Numbered from the stretch's first letter, positions 1-6,466 are shown. The stretch: 8,315 nt of DNA from Bacillota bacterium (GCA_023428655.1 JAEYXC010000253.1:1-8315), one strand, 5' to 3'. The notes: generated from the letters alone by a model not told the origin. Translations and numbers: made by a program.

Positions 1-134
1 CCTTCTTCTAAAGTCTTGAAGCCGTTGGAAGCGATACCAGAGAAATGTACAAATACATCTTCTCCACCGTTATCGTTTGTGATAAAACCAAAACCCTTTT
101 GTGCATTAAACCACTTTACTGTACCCATGTTCAT
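1..134 (-). CDS. csp: Cold-shock protein, 5' part (C-terminus outside window)
   Basis: This is a small nucleic-acid-binding protein of the CspA/CspB family, a cytoplasmic RNA chaperone that melts secondary structure in mRNA. The visible 44 codons begin MNMGTVKWFN and contain both RNA-binding motifs of the cold-shock domain: KGFGFI (RNP1, about residues 13-18) and VFVHF (RNP2, about residues 27-31). The family is usually 65-70 residues long, so roughly a third lies beyond position 1. I chose the ATG at 134-132 because the complement of 143-148 reads AGGAGG and lies 8 nt upstream. The second ATG at 128 would leave 14 nt, which is too far. The gene has a good sigma-A-like promoter and a structured leader, annotated separately. 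Identification as a Csp is firm, but which paralogue it is cannot be told. Confidence 0.96.
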   Translation of the reverse strand, partial: MNMGTVKWFNAQKGFGFITNDNGGEDVFVHFSGIASNGFKTLEE

Positions 135-178
135 GTGAGATACCTCCTAAATAATTGTTATTAATGTATTTCATGTTT

Positions 179-237
179 AAAAAAATCACATATTTTTGTA
201 AGTCATTCAAGGTGTAATGACTTACAAAAATATGTGA
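179..237 (-). terminator. Terminator-like hairpin inside the csp leader (possible attenuator)
   Basis: Positions 186-207 and 216-237 are perfect reverse complements, giving a 22-bp stem with an 8-nt loop (208-215). In the minus-strand transcript the stem is followed at once by seven Us (complement of 179-185), the layout of an intrinsic terminator. The stem is AT-rich. It lies downstream of the csp promoter and upstream of the csp ribosome binding site, so it would act in cis on csp as an attenuator or temperature-sensitive leader element. It might also stop readthrough from the amidase gene. On the plus strand no T tract follows, so it is not a bidirectional terminator. The structure is certain from sequence; the function is inferred. 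Confidence 0.6.
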
Positions 238-266
238 GATCATACATGACTATTTAATACTTCTAA

Positions 267-295
267 AGAATAACACAAAATGAATTATTTGTAAA
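267..295 (-). promoter_or_regulatory. Promoter of the cold-shock gene
   Basis: On the minus strand, TTTACA (complement of 290-295) is separated by exactly 17 bp from TATTCT (complement of 267-272). A TG dinucleotide one base upstream makes the latter an extended -10. This predicts transcription starting near 260 and a leader of about 125 nt before the csp start codon. Both hexamers and the spacing are read directly; the start point is inferred. Confidence 0.65.
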
Positions 296-362
296 GTCTC
301 TATTTTTAAAATTGTAAAATTTATTCAATTACCCTGGTGATTTTTTGTGCACTATGTAGGGA

Positions 363-399
363 AGCCAGCCACAATGTGAGCTTCACAAAGCAGCCGGCT
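363..399 (-). terminator. GC-rich hairpin after the amidase gene, weak terminator candidate
   Basis: Twelve nucleotides past the amidase stop codon there is an imperfect inverted repeat whose outer arms contain AGCCAGCC and AGCCGGCT, with an inner TGTGA/TCACA stem. G-U pairs are needed in the RNA, and there is a 2-nt internal mismatch. The stem is GC-rich and well placed to end the minus-strand transcript, but no T tract follows it on either strand. It may be a weak terminator or a 3'-end stabilising hairpin. Confidence 0.4.
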
Positions 400-410
400 A
401 TGTTAAGTAA

Positions 411-980
411 TCAAGCAAAACCAAAATATTGTAGAATACCCTGATAAATACCATAAGCAAATTGATATTGATCATTTTCAAGCTTTTGGGCATCTGAGAT
501 ATTGGTCAGATAACCCAGCTCGATCAATAATGCGGGCATCTGTGTTCTACGTAGTACATAAAGTCCTTGATTCAATCGAATTCCATTATTACGGGTGCCA
601 ACAGCACTGGTAATCCCTGCCATGATACGTTGTGCCAGCCATTCCGCTTGTGTACCGTATTGATAGAGATAGATTTCAGTTCCGTTGATTGCCGGATTCG
701 GGTTTGAATTACAATGGATGCTGATAAAATAATCAGCAGGCCAAGAATTTGCCATCTGAACTCGTTCTGCAAGGCTGGAGGCATTCGTGGTACCAAGAAC
801 GGTAGTTGGGGTTGGTCGGGATAACCGAGCTTCAAATCTTGAATCACTATTTAAAAGATCAGCCAGATATACACCCACCTGGTAATTGATGTCCTGCTCC
901 AGCAGCCCATTACCCGTAGCACCTGCATTATGATAACCCGTAGGATTGTGACCCTGATCGATAAAAATACGAATAGGCAA
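411..980 (-). CDS. N-acetylmuramoyl-L-alanine amidase, Amidase_3 family, leaderless (CwlC-like)
   Basis: This zinc hydrolase cleaves the bond between N-acetylmuramic acid and L-alanine in peptidoglycan. The 189-residue product is essentially one Amidase_3 domain. The expected zinc ligands are H11 in IDQGHNP, E28 in LLEQDIN and H89 in SIHCN. The likely catalytic glutamate is E154 in PALLIELGYLTN. There is no signal peptide, membrane segment or cell-wall repeat domain, as in the CwlC-type amidases that act in mother-cell lysis in Bacillus. The frame is open to an ATG at 1064, but I prefer TTG 980-978. There, AAAGGAAG (complement of 988-995) sits 7 nt upstream, the protein starts directly at the domain (MPIRIF), and a promoter candidate lies at 1012-1040, inside the longer version. 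ATG 998 is the alternative. The gene is divergent from the sensor operon. The biochemical call is firm; the cellular role is unknown. Confidence 0.92.
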   Translation of the reverse strand: MPIRIFIDQGHNPTGYHNAGATGNGLLEQDINYQVGVYLADLLNSDSRFEARLSRPTPTTVLGTTNASSLAERVQMANSWPADYFISIHCNSNPNPAINGTEIYLYQYGTQAEWLAQRIMAGITSAVGTRNNGIRLNQGLYVLRRTQMPALLIELGYLTNISDAQKLENDQYQFAYGIYQGILQYFGFA

Positions 981-987
981 AAGAACA

Positions 988-995
988 CTTCCTTT
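988..995 (-). promoter_or_regulatory. Ribosome binding site deciding the TTG start of the amidase
   Basis: The minus strand reads AAAGGAAG here, ending 7 nt before the TTG at 980. Neither of the in-frame ATG codons at 998 and 1064 has a comparable purine-rich sequence at proper spacing. This favours the non-ATG start. Confidence 0.55.
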
Positions 996-1011
996 CATAT
1001 TAACTATTACC

Positions 1012-1040
1012 ATCATATTCGAATCGGAAAAAGATGTTAC
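1012..1040 (-). promoter_or_regulatory. Candidate promoter of the amidase gene
   Basis: On the minus strand GTAACA (complement of 1035-1040, 4 of 6 matches to TTGACA) is 17 bp from TATGAT (complement of 1012-1017, 5 of 6 matches to TATAAT). A transcript would begin near 1005, just upstream of the ribosome binding site at 988-995. It lies back to back with the sensor-operon promoter. Confidence 0.45.
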
Positions 1041-1050
1041 ATATTTTGTA

Positions 1051-1079
1051 TGGTAATCAAACATTCACCGTGCTATAAT
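1051..1079 (+). promoter_or_regulatory. Promoter of the sensor operon
   Basis: A perfect TATAAT at 1074-1079 is preceded by TGC, making an extended -10 (TGnTATAAT). The -35 position at 17-bp spacing is TGGTAA (1051-1056), only 3 of 6 matches, as expected for an extended -10 promoter or one that needs an activator. The predicted transcript starts near 1086 and gives a leader of about 29 nt to the ATG at 1115. Confidence 0.6.
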
Positions 1080-1104
1080 CAATTTATGGTTTAATGTATT
1101 ATTT

Positions 1105-1110
1105 GGAGGA
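1105..1110 (+). promoter_or_regulatory. Ribosome binding site deciding the start at 1115
   Basis: GGAGGA lies 4 nt before the ATG at 1115. An in-frame ATG at 1094 lies upstream of this site, has no Shine-Dalgarno sequence of its own and would fall only about 8 nt after the predicted transcription start, so it is unlikely to be used. Confidence 0.7.
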
Positions 1111-1114
1111 TGGA

Positions 1115-2197
1115 ATGGGTAAAAGATTGGAGCATATAAAGAGGAGCCGGGTGATATCAATTGCTTCCATCAGCAGTGTTGCGGTAGGAATTATCTTGAT
1201 TGTCCTTGGTATGACTTATTATAAATATCAGATATCGGAGCTGGGAATTACTGAGACAACCGAGTACCAGGAATATCAATATCACTATGCACTGATTTCT
1301 GAGGAAAAGGATGCAGAGTTCTGGGAAGCAATCTATCAGGGAGCCTTGGAGAAGGGAAAGCTGGAGAATGCTTACGTGGAACGCTTCGGTAAGAATTTGG
1401 CGGTAAACTATTCCGTTGAGGAATTAATGGAGATAGCCATAGCTGCTAAGGTGGATGGCATTATCCTGGAGCCGAATGGCAGTGAAAAAATGAAGGAACT
1501 GGTTGATGATGCTTATGAGGAGGGGATTCCTGTAGTGACAGTGCTAAAGGATACCTTTCAGAGTAATAACGACGCACAGTATCGAAAGCATGTCAATAGT
1601 GGCAGTAAGAGGATCAGCTTTGTCGATATCAACAGCTATAGTCAGGGACAAGCCTATGGCAAGCAGGTGGCAGAGTTAATTGATGAAGGAAAGCGTAATG
1701 TGGTGGTATTGCTAAATGATGACGAAATGGATTCCAGCCAGAATGTGATTTATACCAATATACTGGAGCGACTCGATTCCAAAAGAGCCTTAGTAAAGGC
1801 AGCTACGATTAATACGAAGAGTGCCTTCAGTTCAGAAGAGGATATCCGTAATATCATCATGGATAAGAACAATCCTCCGGATGTATTGGTTTGTCTGACC
1901 GCGGATGACACCATCAGTGCTTATCAGGCTGTTGTAGATTATTACAAGGTGGGACAGATTGATATTATCGGCTATTATAATTCGGATATCATTCTGAGGG
2001 CGATCGAAAAAAATATTATACACTCCACTATGACAACGGATGCCAACCTTATGGGAGCATATTGCGTGGAGGCCTTAACAGAATATCGTAAGAACAATAA
2101 AGTGAATGATTATTATTCCGTCGGTATTACGGTAATTAATAAAGATAATGTGAGTCAGTATATCGAGGATAACACCGCCGAAGAATCAGATGAATAA
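1115..2197 (+). CDS. Membrane-anchored sugar-binding-protein-like sensor (XylFII-type component)
   Basis: This is an extracytoplasmic periplasmic-binding-protein fold of the RbsB/LacI-like class (Peripla_BP_4), 360 residues. It is probably the ligand-sensing partner of the kinase encoded next. Residues 1-12 are basic and residues 13-33 form one hydrophobic segment with no lipobox cysteine, so it is held by an uncleaved membrane anchor, not lipidation. The binding domain spans about 50-345, with typical stretches such as VDGIILEP, EEGIPVVTVLKD and IDIIGYYNSD, and ends in an acidic tail. It lacks the AYDR and GQDAD motifs of the XylF and ChvE homologues in this window, so its ligand cannot be assumed to be xylose. 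It is first in the operon, 17 bp before the kinase gene. An anchored binding protein paired with a LytS/YesM kinase and YesN regulator is the arrangement known for clostridial XylFII-LytS. Fold and anchoring are well supported; the signalling role is inferred from context. Confidence 0.85.
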   Translation: MGKRLEHIKRSRVISIASISSVAVGIILIVLGMTYYKYQISELGITETTEYQEYQYHYALISEEKDAEFWEAIYQGALEKGKLENAYVERFGKNLAVNYSVEELMEIAIAAKVDGIILEPNGSEKMKELVDDAYEEGIPVVTVLKDTFQSNNDAQYRKHVNSGSKRISFVDINSYSQGQAYGKQVAELIDEGKRNVVVLLNDDEMDSSQNVIYTNILERLDSKRALVKAATINTKSAFSSEEDIRNIIMDKNNPPDVLVCLTADDTISAYQAVVDYYKVGQIDIIGYYNSDIILRAIEKNIIHSTMTTDANLMGAYCVEALTEYRKNNKVNDYYSVGITVINKDNVSQYIEDNTAEESDE

Positions 2198-2214
2198 TGG
2201 ATGAGGATTGAGCA

Positions 2215-3726
2215 ATGAGACAAATAAGCAAAAAGGGCTCCATACGTAGAAGGTTGATATTAGTATTTGCATTTTCCTCCATCGTTGTATTTTTTGCAAA
2301 TATGTTCATGTATTCGAATATCAATCAATCAATCGGAACGATTGATGAGGTGTACAAAAGTAATGTAGAATTCAATGAATTGCTGGAGGCTTTAACGGAT
2401 GTCCATGATTATGTCTATGAATATTTGAATACCAAAAGCTCTGAATCTCTGGAGAATTATTACCGAAGCGATGAGAATTACCGAAGACTTTTGGACGAGC
2501 TCAATAGTAAGATCAATGACAATGATGTTATTCTAATGCAGAAGAATATCAAGAATATGTCGGAAACGTATCTTGATATTATGGCTGAGTCGGTGGATGC
2601 CAAGCGTGGTCGTAACATTGAGAAATATATGGTCAACTATGAGGAAGGTACAGTAATGTATGATTACATCAGTACCTATATCAATAGCCTGAATAATGAG
2701 CAATTTATGTATAATTCCGTGAACTATGAACGATTACTGATGGCACTCCGTTACCTTGAAATCATCAGTACAGTCGTATTGTTAGTAATAGCCTCCTTTA
2801 ATGTGTTTTTGATTATTGTTGTTACCAGAAGCATTACCGAACCCTTGCTTAAGCTATCGAAGGTAGCGCATGAGGTGGCAGGCGGGAATTTTGAAGTAGA
2901 TCTGGTCCAGGTTGATTCCTCCGATGAAGTGGAGGTGGTAACGAAGGCCTTTAATAATATGATTGTAAGTATTCATCAATATATTATTCAAATTAAGGAA
3001 AATATGGAGCTAGAAAGTAAGATGATGGAAAAGCAGCTCCTTATGACGAACCATCTAAAGGATGCTCAGCTTAAATACCTGCAAGCACAGATTAATCCCC
3101 ATTTCCTGTTTAACACCTTAAATGCAGGTGCCCAGCTGGCAATGATGGAGGGTGCGGATAAGACCTGTCTGTTTATCGAAAATATGGCGGATTTCTTCCG
3201 CTCCAATATGAAAAGCTTTGATCAGGATTCAACAATACGCGATGAGATTAAGCTTGTGGACAGCTATATATATATCCTTAATGTGAGATTCTCAGGAGGA
3301 ATCCATTTTTATAAGGATGTGGATGAAGGCGTTCTGGATGTGAAAGTACCCAGTATGATTTTGCAGCCTGTTGTTGAGAATGCAGTAAACTATGGTATTC
3401 GCGATATCGAGTATGAGGGTAAGATTATGTTATCCGTCTATCAGACAAAGGAACAGATTGAGATTACCATTGAAGATAACGGTGCGGGGATGGATCAGGG
3501 TGCCATTGATCGAATTATGAATTCGAAGCTGGAGGATCGTGCTACACTGAAGGAACGAAATATTACAAAGGATTCTAACGGCATAGGATTGGGTAATGTA
3601 ATTAATCGATTGCGCCTGTATTATGAACGGGATGAGGTATTTACCATAGAAAGTGAAGGCAGGAATAAGGGTACCAAGGTGACCATCCATATTCCGCAGA
3701 ATTATCATAAAACAGAGATCCTTTAA
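2215..3726 (+). CDS. Sensor histidine kinase, YesM/LytS type (His_kinase PF06580)
   Basis: This 503-residue membrane kinase should autophosphorylate and pass phosphate to the regulator encoded downstream. In order it has a basic N-terminus; TM1 at about 13-33; an external region of about 34-180 that looks almost wholly helical; TM2 at about 183-204; a HAMP linker at about 203-257; a coiled-coil stretch; a His_kinase domain with the phospho-acceptor H296 in NPHFLFN; and an ATPase domain with N389 in VENAVNYG, DNGAGM at 421-426 and GIGLG at 456-460. All catalytic boxes are intact. There is no cache, PAS or other obvious small-molecule pocket outside the membrane, which fits sensing through a partner binding protein. 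GAGGA at 2203-2207 precedes the ATG by 7 nt. The 17-bp gap to the sensor gene and a shared promoter indicate co-transcription. Kinase identity is certain; the stimulus is inferred. Confidence 0.96.
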   Translation: MRQISKKGSIRRRLILVFAFSSIVVFFANMFMYSNINQSIGTIDEVYKSNVEFNELLEALTDVHDYVYEYLNTKSSESLENYYRSDENYRRLLDELNSKINDNDVILMQKNIKNMSETYLDIMAESVDAKRGRNIEKYMVNYEEGTVMYDYISTYINSLNNEQFMYNSVNYERLLMALRYLEIISTVVLLVIASFNVFLIIVVTRSITEPLLKLSKVAHEVAGGNFEVDLVQVDSSDEVEVVTKAFNNMIVSIHQYIIQIKENMELESKMMEKQLLMTNHLKDAQLKYLQAQINPHFLFNTLNAGAQLAMMEGADKTCLFIENMADFFRSNMKSFDQDSTIRDEIKLVDSYIYILNVRFSGGIHFYKDVDEGVLDVKVPSMILQPVVENAVNYGIRDIEYEGKIMLSVYQTKEQIEITIEDNGAGMDQGAIDRIMNSKLEDRATLKERNITKDSNGIGLGNVINRLRLYYERDEVFTIESEGRNKGTKVTIHIPQNYHKTEIL

Positions 3727-3728
3727 AT

Positions 3729-3761
3729 AATAAAGAAGGCTTCTTTGATCAATGCTTTATT
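3729..3761 (+). repeat. Overlapping inverted repeats between kinase and regulator genes
   Basis: The 50-nt gap between the kinase stop and the regulator start holds two mutually exclusive hairpins. A short one pairs AAAGAA with TTCTTT (3732-3746). A larger one pairs AATAAAG (3729-3735) with CTTTATT (3755-3761) and encloses the palindrome TTGATCAA (3745-3752). Neither has a terminator-like T tract. They are weak and could tune the regulator's expression or be chance in AT-rich DNA. Confidence 0.3.
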
Positions 3762-3776
3762 AGAATAGGAGAGGTT

Positions 3777-5372
3777 ATGTACAAGATAATGTTAGCAGAT
3801 GATGAAGGGATTGTAATTGATTCCTTGCGTTTTATCATAGAGAAGAATTTCAGTGATAACTGTGTCGTGGAGCATGCCACTACGGGACGTAGTGTGATTG
3901 AGCTTGCAGAGAAGTTTAAACCGGATATCGCCATCATGGACATTCAAATGCCGGGTATCAATGGGATTGAGGCAATGAAGGAAATAAGAAAGACCAATTC
4001 CTCCGTCGTTTTTATTGTTATGACAGCCTATGACAAATTCAATTATGCGAAGGAAGCGATTAATCTTGGTGTATTGGAGTATCTGACAAAGCCGGTAAAT
4101 CATACGGTCATCGTTAAGGTCTTACAAAAGGCAATGGATCAGATTGAAGCGGAGCGAAGGAAAAGAAGCAATGACTTATTAATTCGCGAGAAGCTTGAGA
4201 TTGTTGTTCCGATTATTGAGAGTGATTTTATCTATGCTGCTATTTCCGGTGATAATCTTTCACAGGCTGAGGTGAATTTCCGAAATCTTCTTGGAATTCG
4301 TGAGGATTATGGTTCCATGGTGGTCATGGAGTTTGGAGATTCCATCGAAAATGGAGTTTTGACCAATCCGGTTGGGGTTAGTGTAAAGGCACAGACCTTC
4401 TATCCAACAATCCGTGAAAATCTGAAGGAGGAGTTTTGCTGTGTTGTCGGACCGATTATGGTGAACAAGATTGTGGTCTTTCTTCCGAATCAGAGAACCA
4501 TTCTCGAATATGATGACCGAATCCTATTAATTGAAACAATGCGAAGATTGATCAGAGATTTGACAAAACGCATTGATGTTCAATTCAAGGTAGGAATCGG
4601 CTCCGTGGTTCCCTTATCAAGAATCTGTGATTCCTATAAAGAAGCCTTAAGTGCAATTCGTAACGGAAAGGGTAGAGTGGTTCATATCGATGATCTTCCC
4701 ATCGGGTGCGAATATGAAGAGGATTATCCTATTGAGATAGAGAGAGACTTGTTTGAACGAATAGAAAAGGGCAATCTGGAGGGAACGAAGGAGGAAGCGA
4801 ATAGGTTCTTTGATTGGATGGTTGAGCATTATCCGGACTGTGAGATGGATATCAAGCTGAAGGTATTAGAGTTTATTCTTTTTGCAGAGCAGAGAGCATT
4901 CCTGAGTGGCGGTATGAAGTATTATTTCCGATATCGTAAGGATTACTTGCCGACACTGATCCAGATTGATAGTTATGATAATCTGAGAAGATGGTATATT
5001 GATAAGGTAATGGAGGCCTGTCGTAATATCATATCCAAGAGAGAAGAGCAGACAATCGGAGTGATTGCGAGAGCTAAGGCCTTTATTGAGGAGAATTTTA
5101 GCAAGGATATATCCCTTGACGATGTTTCTCGTATTGTGGATATCAGTCCATACTACTTTAGTAAGCTGTTCAAGGAGGAGACAGGCGAAAACTTTATTGA
5201 ATATCTGACCAATATCAGAATTGAACAGGCGAAGCTATTGCTACAGAATAAAGAAGCAAGTATCAAAAACATTTGTGCAGAAACCGGCTATAGTGACCCG
5301 AATTATTTTAGCCGAATATTTAAAAAGCAGGTTGGCATTACGCCTACAGAGTATCGAGACAGGATCAGTTGA
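3777..5372 (+). CDS. Response regulator, YesN type, with AraC-family DNA-binding domain
   Basis: This 531-residue cytoplasmic transcription factor is the expected phosphate acceptor of the kinase encoded upstream. The receiver domain (1-120) has the acidic pair D8-D9, phospho-acceptor D55 in IMDIQMPG, T83 in VMTAYD and K105 in LTKPVN, all as in functional receivers. A long middle region (about 125-425) includes a stretch at about 177-297 with KVGIGS and SYKEALSAIRNG, resembling the degenerate GGDEF-like segment common in YesN/CdaR-type regulators. The C-terminus (about 430-531) carries two helix-turn-helix units ending in GYSDPNYFSRIFKKQVGITPTEYR, the AraC/XylS signature. AGGAG at 3767-3771 lies 5 nt before the ATG. 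By position its likely targets are this operon and the chvE transporter promoter. No binding consensus is known to me, so targets are inferred. Confidence 0.96.
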   Translation: MYKIMLADDEGIVIDSLRFIIEKNFSDNCVVEHATTGRSVIELAEKFKPDIAIMDIQMPGINGIEAMKEIRKTNSSVVFIVMTAYDKFNYAKEAINLGVLEYLTKPVNHTVIVKVLQKAMDQIEAERRKRSNDLLIREKLEIVVPIIESDFIYAAISGDNLSQAEVNFRNLLGIREDYGSMVVMEFGDSIENGVLTNPVGVSVKAQTFYPTIRENLKEEFCCVVGPIMVNKIVVFLPNQRTILEYDDRILLIETMRRLIRDLTKRIDVQFKVGIGSVVPLSRICDSYKEALSAIRNGKGRVVHIDDLPIGCEYEEDYPIEIERDLFERIEKGNLEGTKEEANRFFDWMVEHYPDCEMDIKLKVLEFILFAEQRAFLSGGMKYYFRYRKDYLPTLIQIDSYDNLRRWYIDKVMEACRNIISKREEQTIGVIARAKAFIEENFSKDISLDDVSRIVDISPYYFSKLFKEETGENFIEYLTNIRIEQAKLLLQNKEASIKNICAETGYSDPNYFSRIFKKQVGITPTEYRDRIS

Positions 5373-5396
5373 TCATTCGTGACCGAAATGTAAAAT
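5369..5396 (+). promoter_or_regulatory. Possible weak internal promoter before the xylF-like gene
   Basis: TTGATC at 5369-5374, overlapping the regulator stop codon, is 16 bp from TAAAAT at 5391-5396 (5 of 6 matches to TATAAT). The predicted start would be close to the ribosome binding site at 5404, leaving a very short leader. The region is AT-rich, so chance is a real alternative. Confidence 0.25.
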
Positions 5397-5403
5397 TATA
5401 AAT

Positions 5404-5409
5404 AGGGGG
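5404..5409 (+). promoter_or_regulatory. Ribosome binding site deciding the start at 5417
   Basis: AGGGGG ends 7 nt before the ATG at 5417. The in-frame TTG at 5411 is only one base away from this site and cannot use it, so the ATG is preferred and the protein starts MLKAGR. Confidence 0.65.
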
Positions 5410-5416
5410 ATTGGTT

Positions 5417-6466
5417 ATGTTGAAAGCAGGGAGGGCTATCCTGGTAATTGTGATAGCCGTAATCTTATCTTTGACCGGATGCAATGACAAAAACAAGGAC
5501 ACGAAGGATACGGATATTGAGGAGAAAAAAATTCAAATCGGATTATCTTTTGATTCCTATGTCATTGAGCGGTGGCAAAGGGATCGGGAGGTATTTGTAT
5601 CTACCGCTCAGGAGCTGGGAGCCGAGGTTAATGTGCAAAACGCCAATGGTGATGTGGAGGAACAGATCTCTCAGATAGAGTATCTGATCGATAAGAATAT
5701 GGATGTCATCGTGGTGGTTGCAGTGGATTCGGAAGCCCTCAGCAATGTCCTGATTAGAGCGAAGGATGCAGGCATCATCTGCGTTGCCTATGATCGATTG
5801 GTAAGAAATGCGGATGTAGACCTTTATATCTCCTTTGATAACGAGCAGGTAGGCAGACTCATGGCCAAAGCCTTGGTTGAGGGAGTTCCTAAAGGCGGTA
5901 ACATCGTAACCATATTCGGACCTAAGACAGATCATAATGTTACCTTGGTTGAACAGGGATATCAGGATGTGATGGAGGGGCATGATATTAATGTCATTCA
6001 TTCGGTCAATGCAAAGGGTTGGCTTGCAGAGGAAGCATATACAGCGATAAATACCGCTATGGAGATGGCGGAGAATATTGATGGTGTCCTATGTGGGAAT
6101 GATAATCTGGCAACCCAAGCGGTCCTGGCTTTATCGGAGAACCGTCTGGCAGGTAAAGTGATTGTTACCGGTCAGGATGCGGATCTGGTGGCATGTCAGA
6201 GAATTGTGGAAGGGACCCAGACCATGACGGTATATAAGCCGGTGGATAAGCTGGCGAAGGTGGCAGCGGAATATGCGGTTAAGCTGGCCAAGGGAGAGGA
6301 TATCTCATTCTCCTATACCATAGATGATGGTAGCAATGAGGTGCCTTATGTTAAGCTGGAACCGATCGCTGTAACGAAGGATAATATACGAGAGGTCATT
6401 ATTGAAGGGGGCTTTCAGCAAGAGGAGGATGTGTATCTTAATATTCCGGATGGTGAGAATGAGTAG
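5417..6466 (+). CDS. xylF: D-xylose-binding lipoprotein, XylF-like
   Basis: This is an extracellular sugar-binding lipoprotein of the XylF branch of the pentose/hexose binding proteins, 349 residues. The signal peptide (1-21) ends in the lipobox LTGC, with C22 as the lipidated residue. Against remembered E. coli XylF the match runs through the whole length: a WQRDREVF stretch near the N-terminus, VQNANGDVEEQISQIE, VAYDRL, YISFDNEQVG, GNDNLATQAV, TGQDADL and GTQTMTVYKP. The Asp-Arg of AYDR, the Asn-Asp of GND, the Asp of GQDAD and the Lys of YKP are where sugar contacts lie in this family, and all are present. It is the last gene of the sensor operon, 44 nt after the regulator, and a terminator follows with no ATPase or permease between. 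It may deliver xylose to the downstream transporter or take part in sensing. Specificity for D-xylose is inferred from similarity. Confidence 0.88.
   Translation: MLKAGRAILVIVIAVILSLTGCNDKNKDTKDTDIEEKKIQIGLSFDSYVIERWQRDREVFVSTAQELGAEVNVQNANGDVEEQISQIEYLIDKNMDVIVVVAVDSEALSNVLIRAKDAGIICVAYDRLVRNADVDLYISFDNEQVGRLMAKALVEGVPKGGNIVTIFGPKTDHNVTLVEQGYQDVMEGHDINVIHSVNAKGWLAEEAYTAINTAMEMAENIDGVLCGNDNLATQAVLALSENRLAGKVIVTGQDADLVACQRIVEGTQTMTVYKPVDKLAKVAAEYAVKLAKGEDISFSYTIDDGSNEVPYVKLEPIAVTKDNIREVIIEGGFQQEEDVYLNIPDGENE

Noticed and set aside
179..237. Long hairpin as the end of a mobile element or as a CRISPR or attachment site
   Set aside because: There is a single inverted repeat with no transposase, no target duplication and no further repeats. 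Its T tract and position in the csp leader explain it better as an RNA structure.
981..1064. N-terminal extension of the amidase frame to the ATG at 1064
   Set aside because: No ribosome binding site precedes 1064, the added residues match nothing in the domain, and the segment contains a promoter candidate. The TTG at 980 has proper spacing to AAAGGAAG.
3792..4103. Minus-strand 103-codon open frame opposite the response-regulator receiver domain
   Set aside because: It overlaps a conserved receiver domain on the other strand and has no family features, so it is a shadow.
5369..5396. Strong independent promoter for the xylF-like gene
   Set aside because: The hexamers are fair but the implied leader is only about 14 nt and the region is AT-rich. 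It is kept only as a weak candidate, with co-transcription the default.
5543..6001. Minus-strand 152-codon open frame opposite the xylF-like gene
   Set aside because: It lies entirely inside a confidently identified gene, shows no recognisable domain and has no ribosome binding site. It is a reading-frame shadow.
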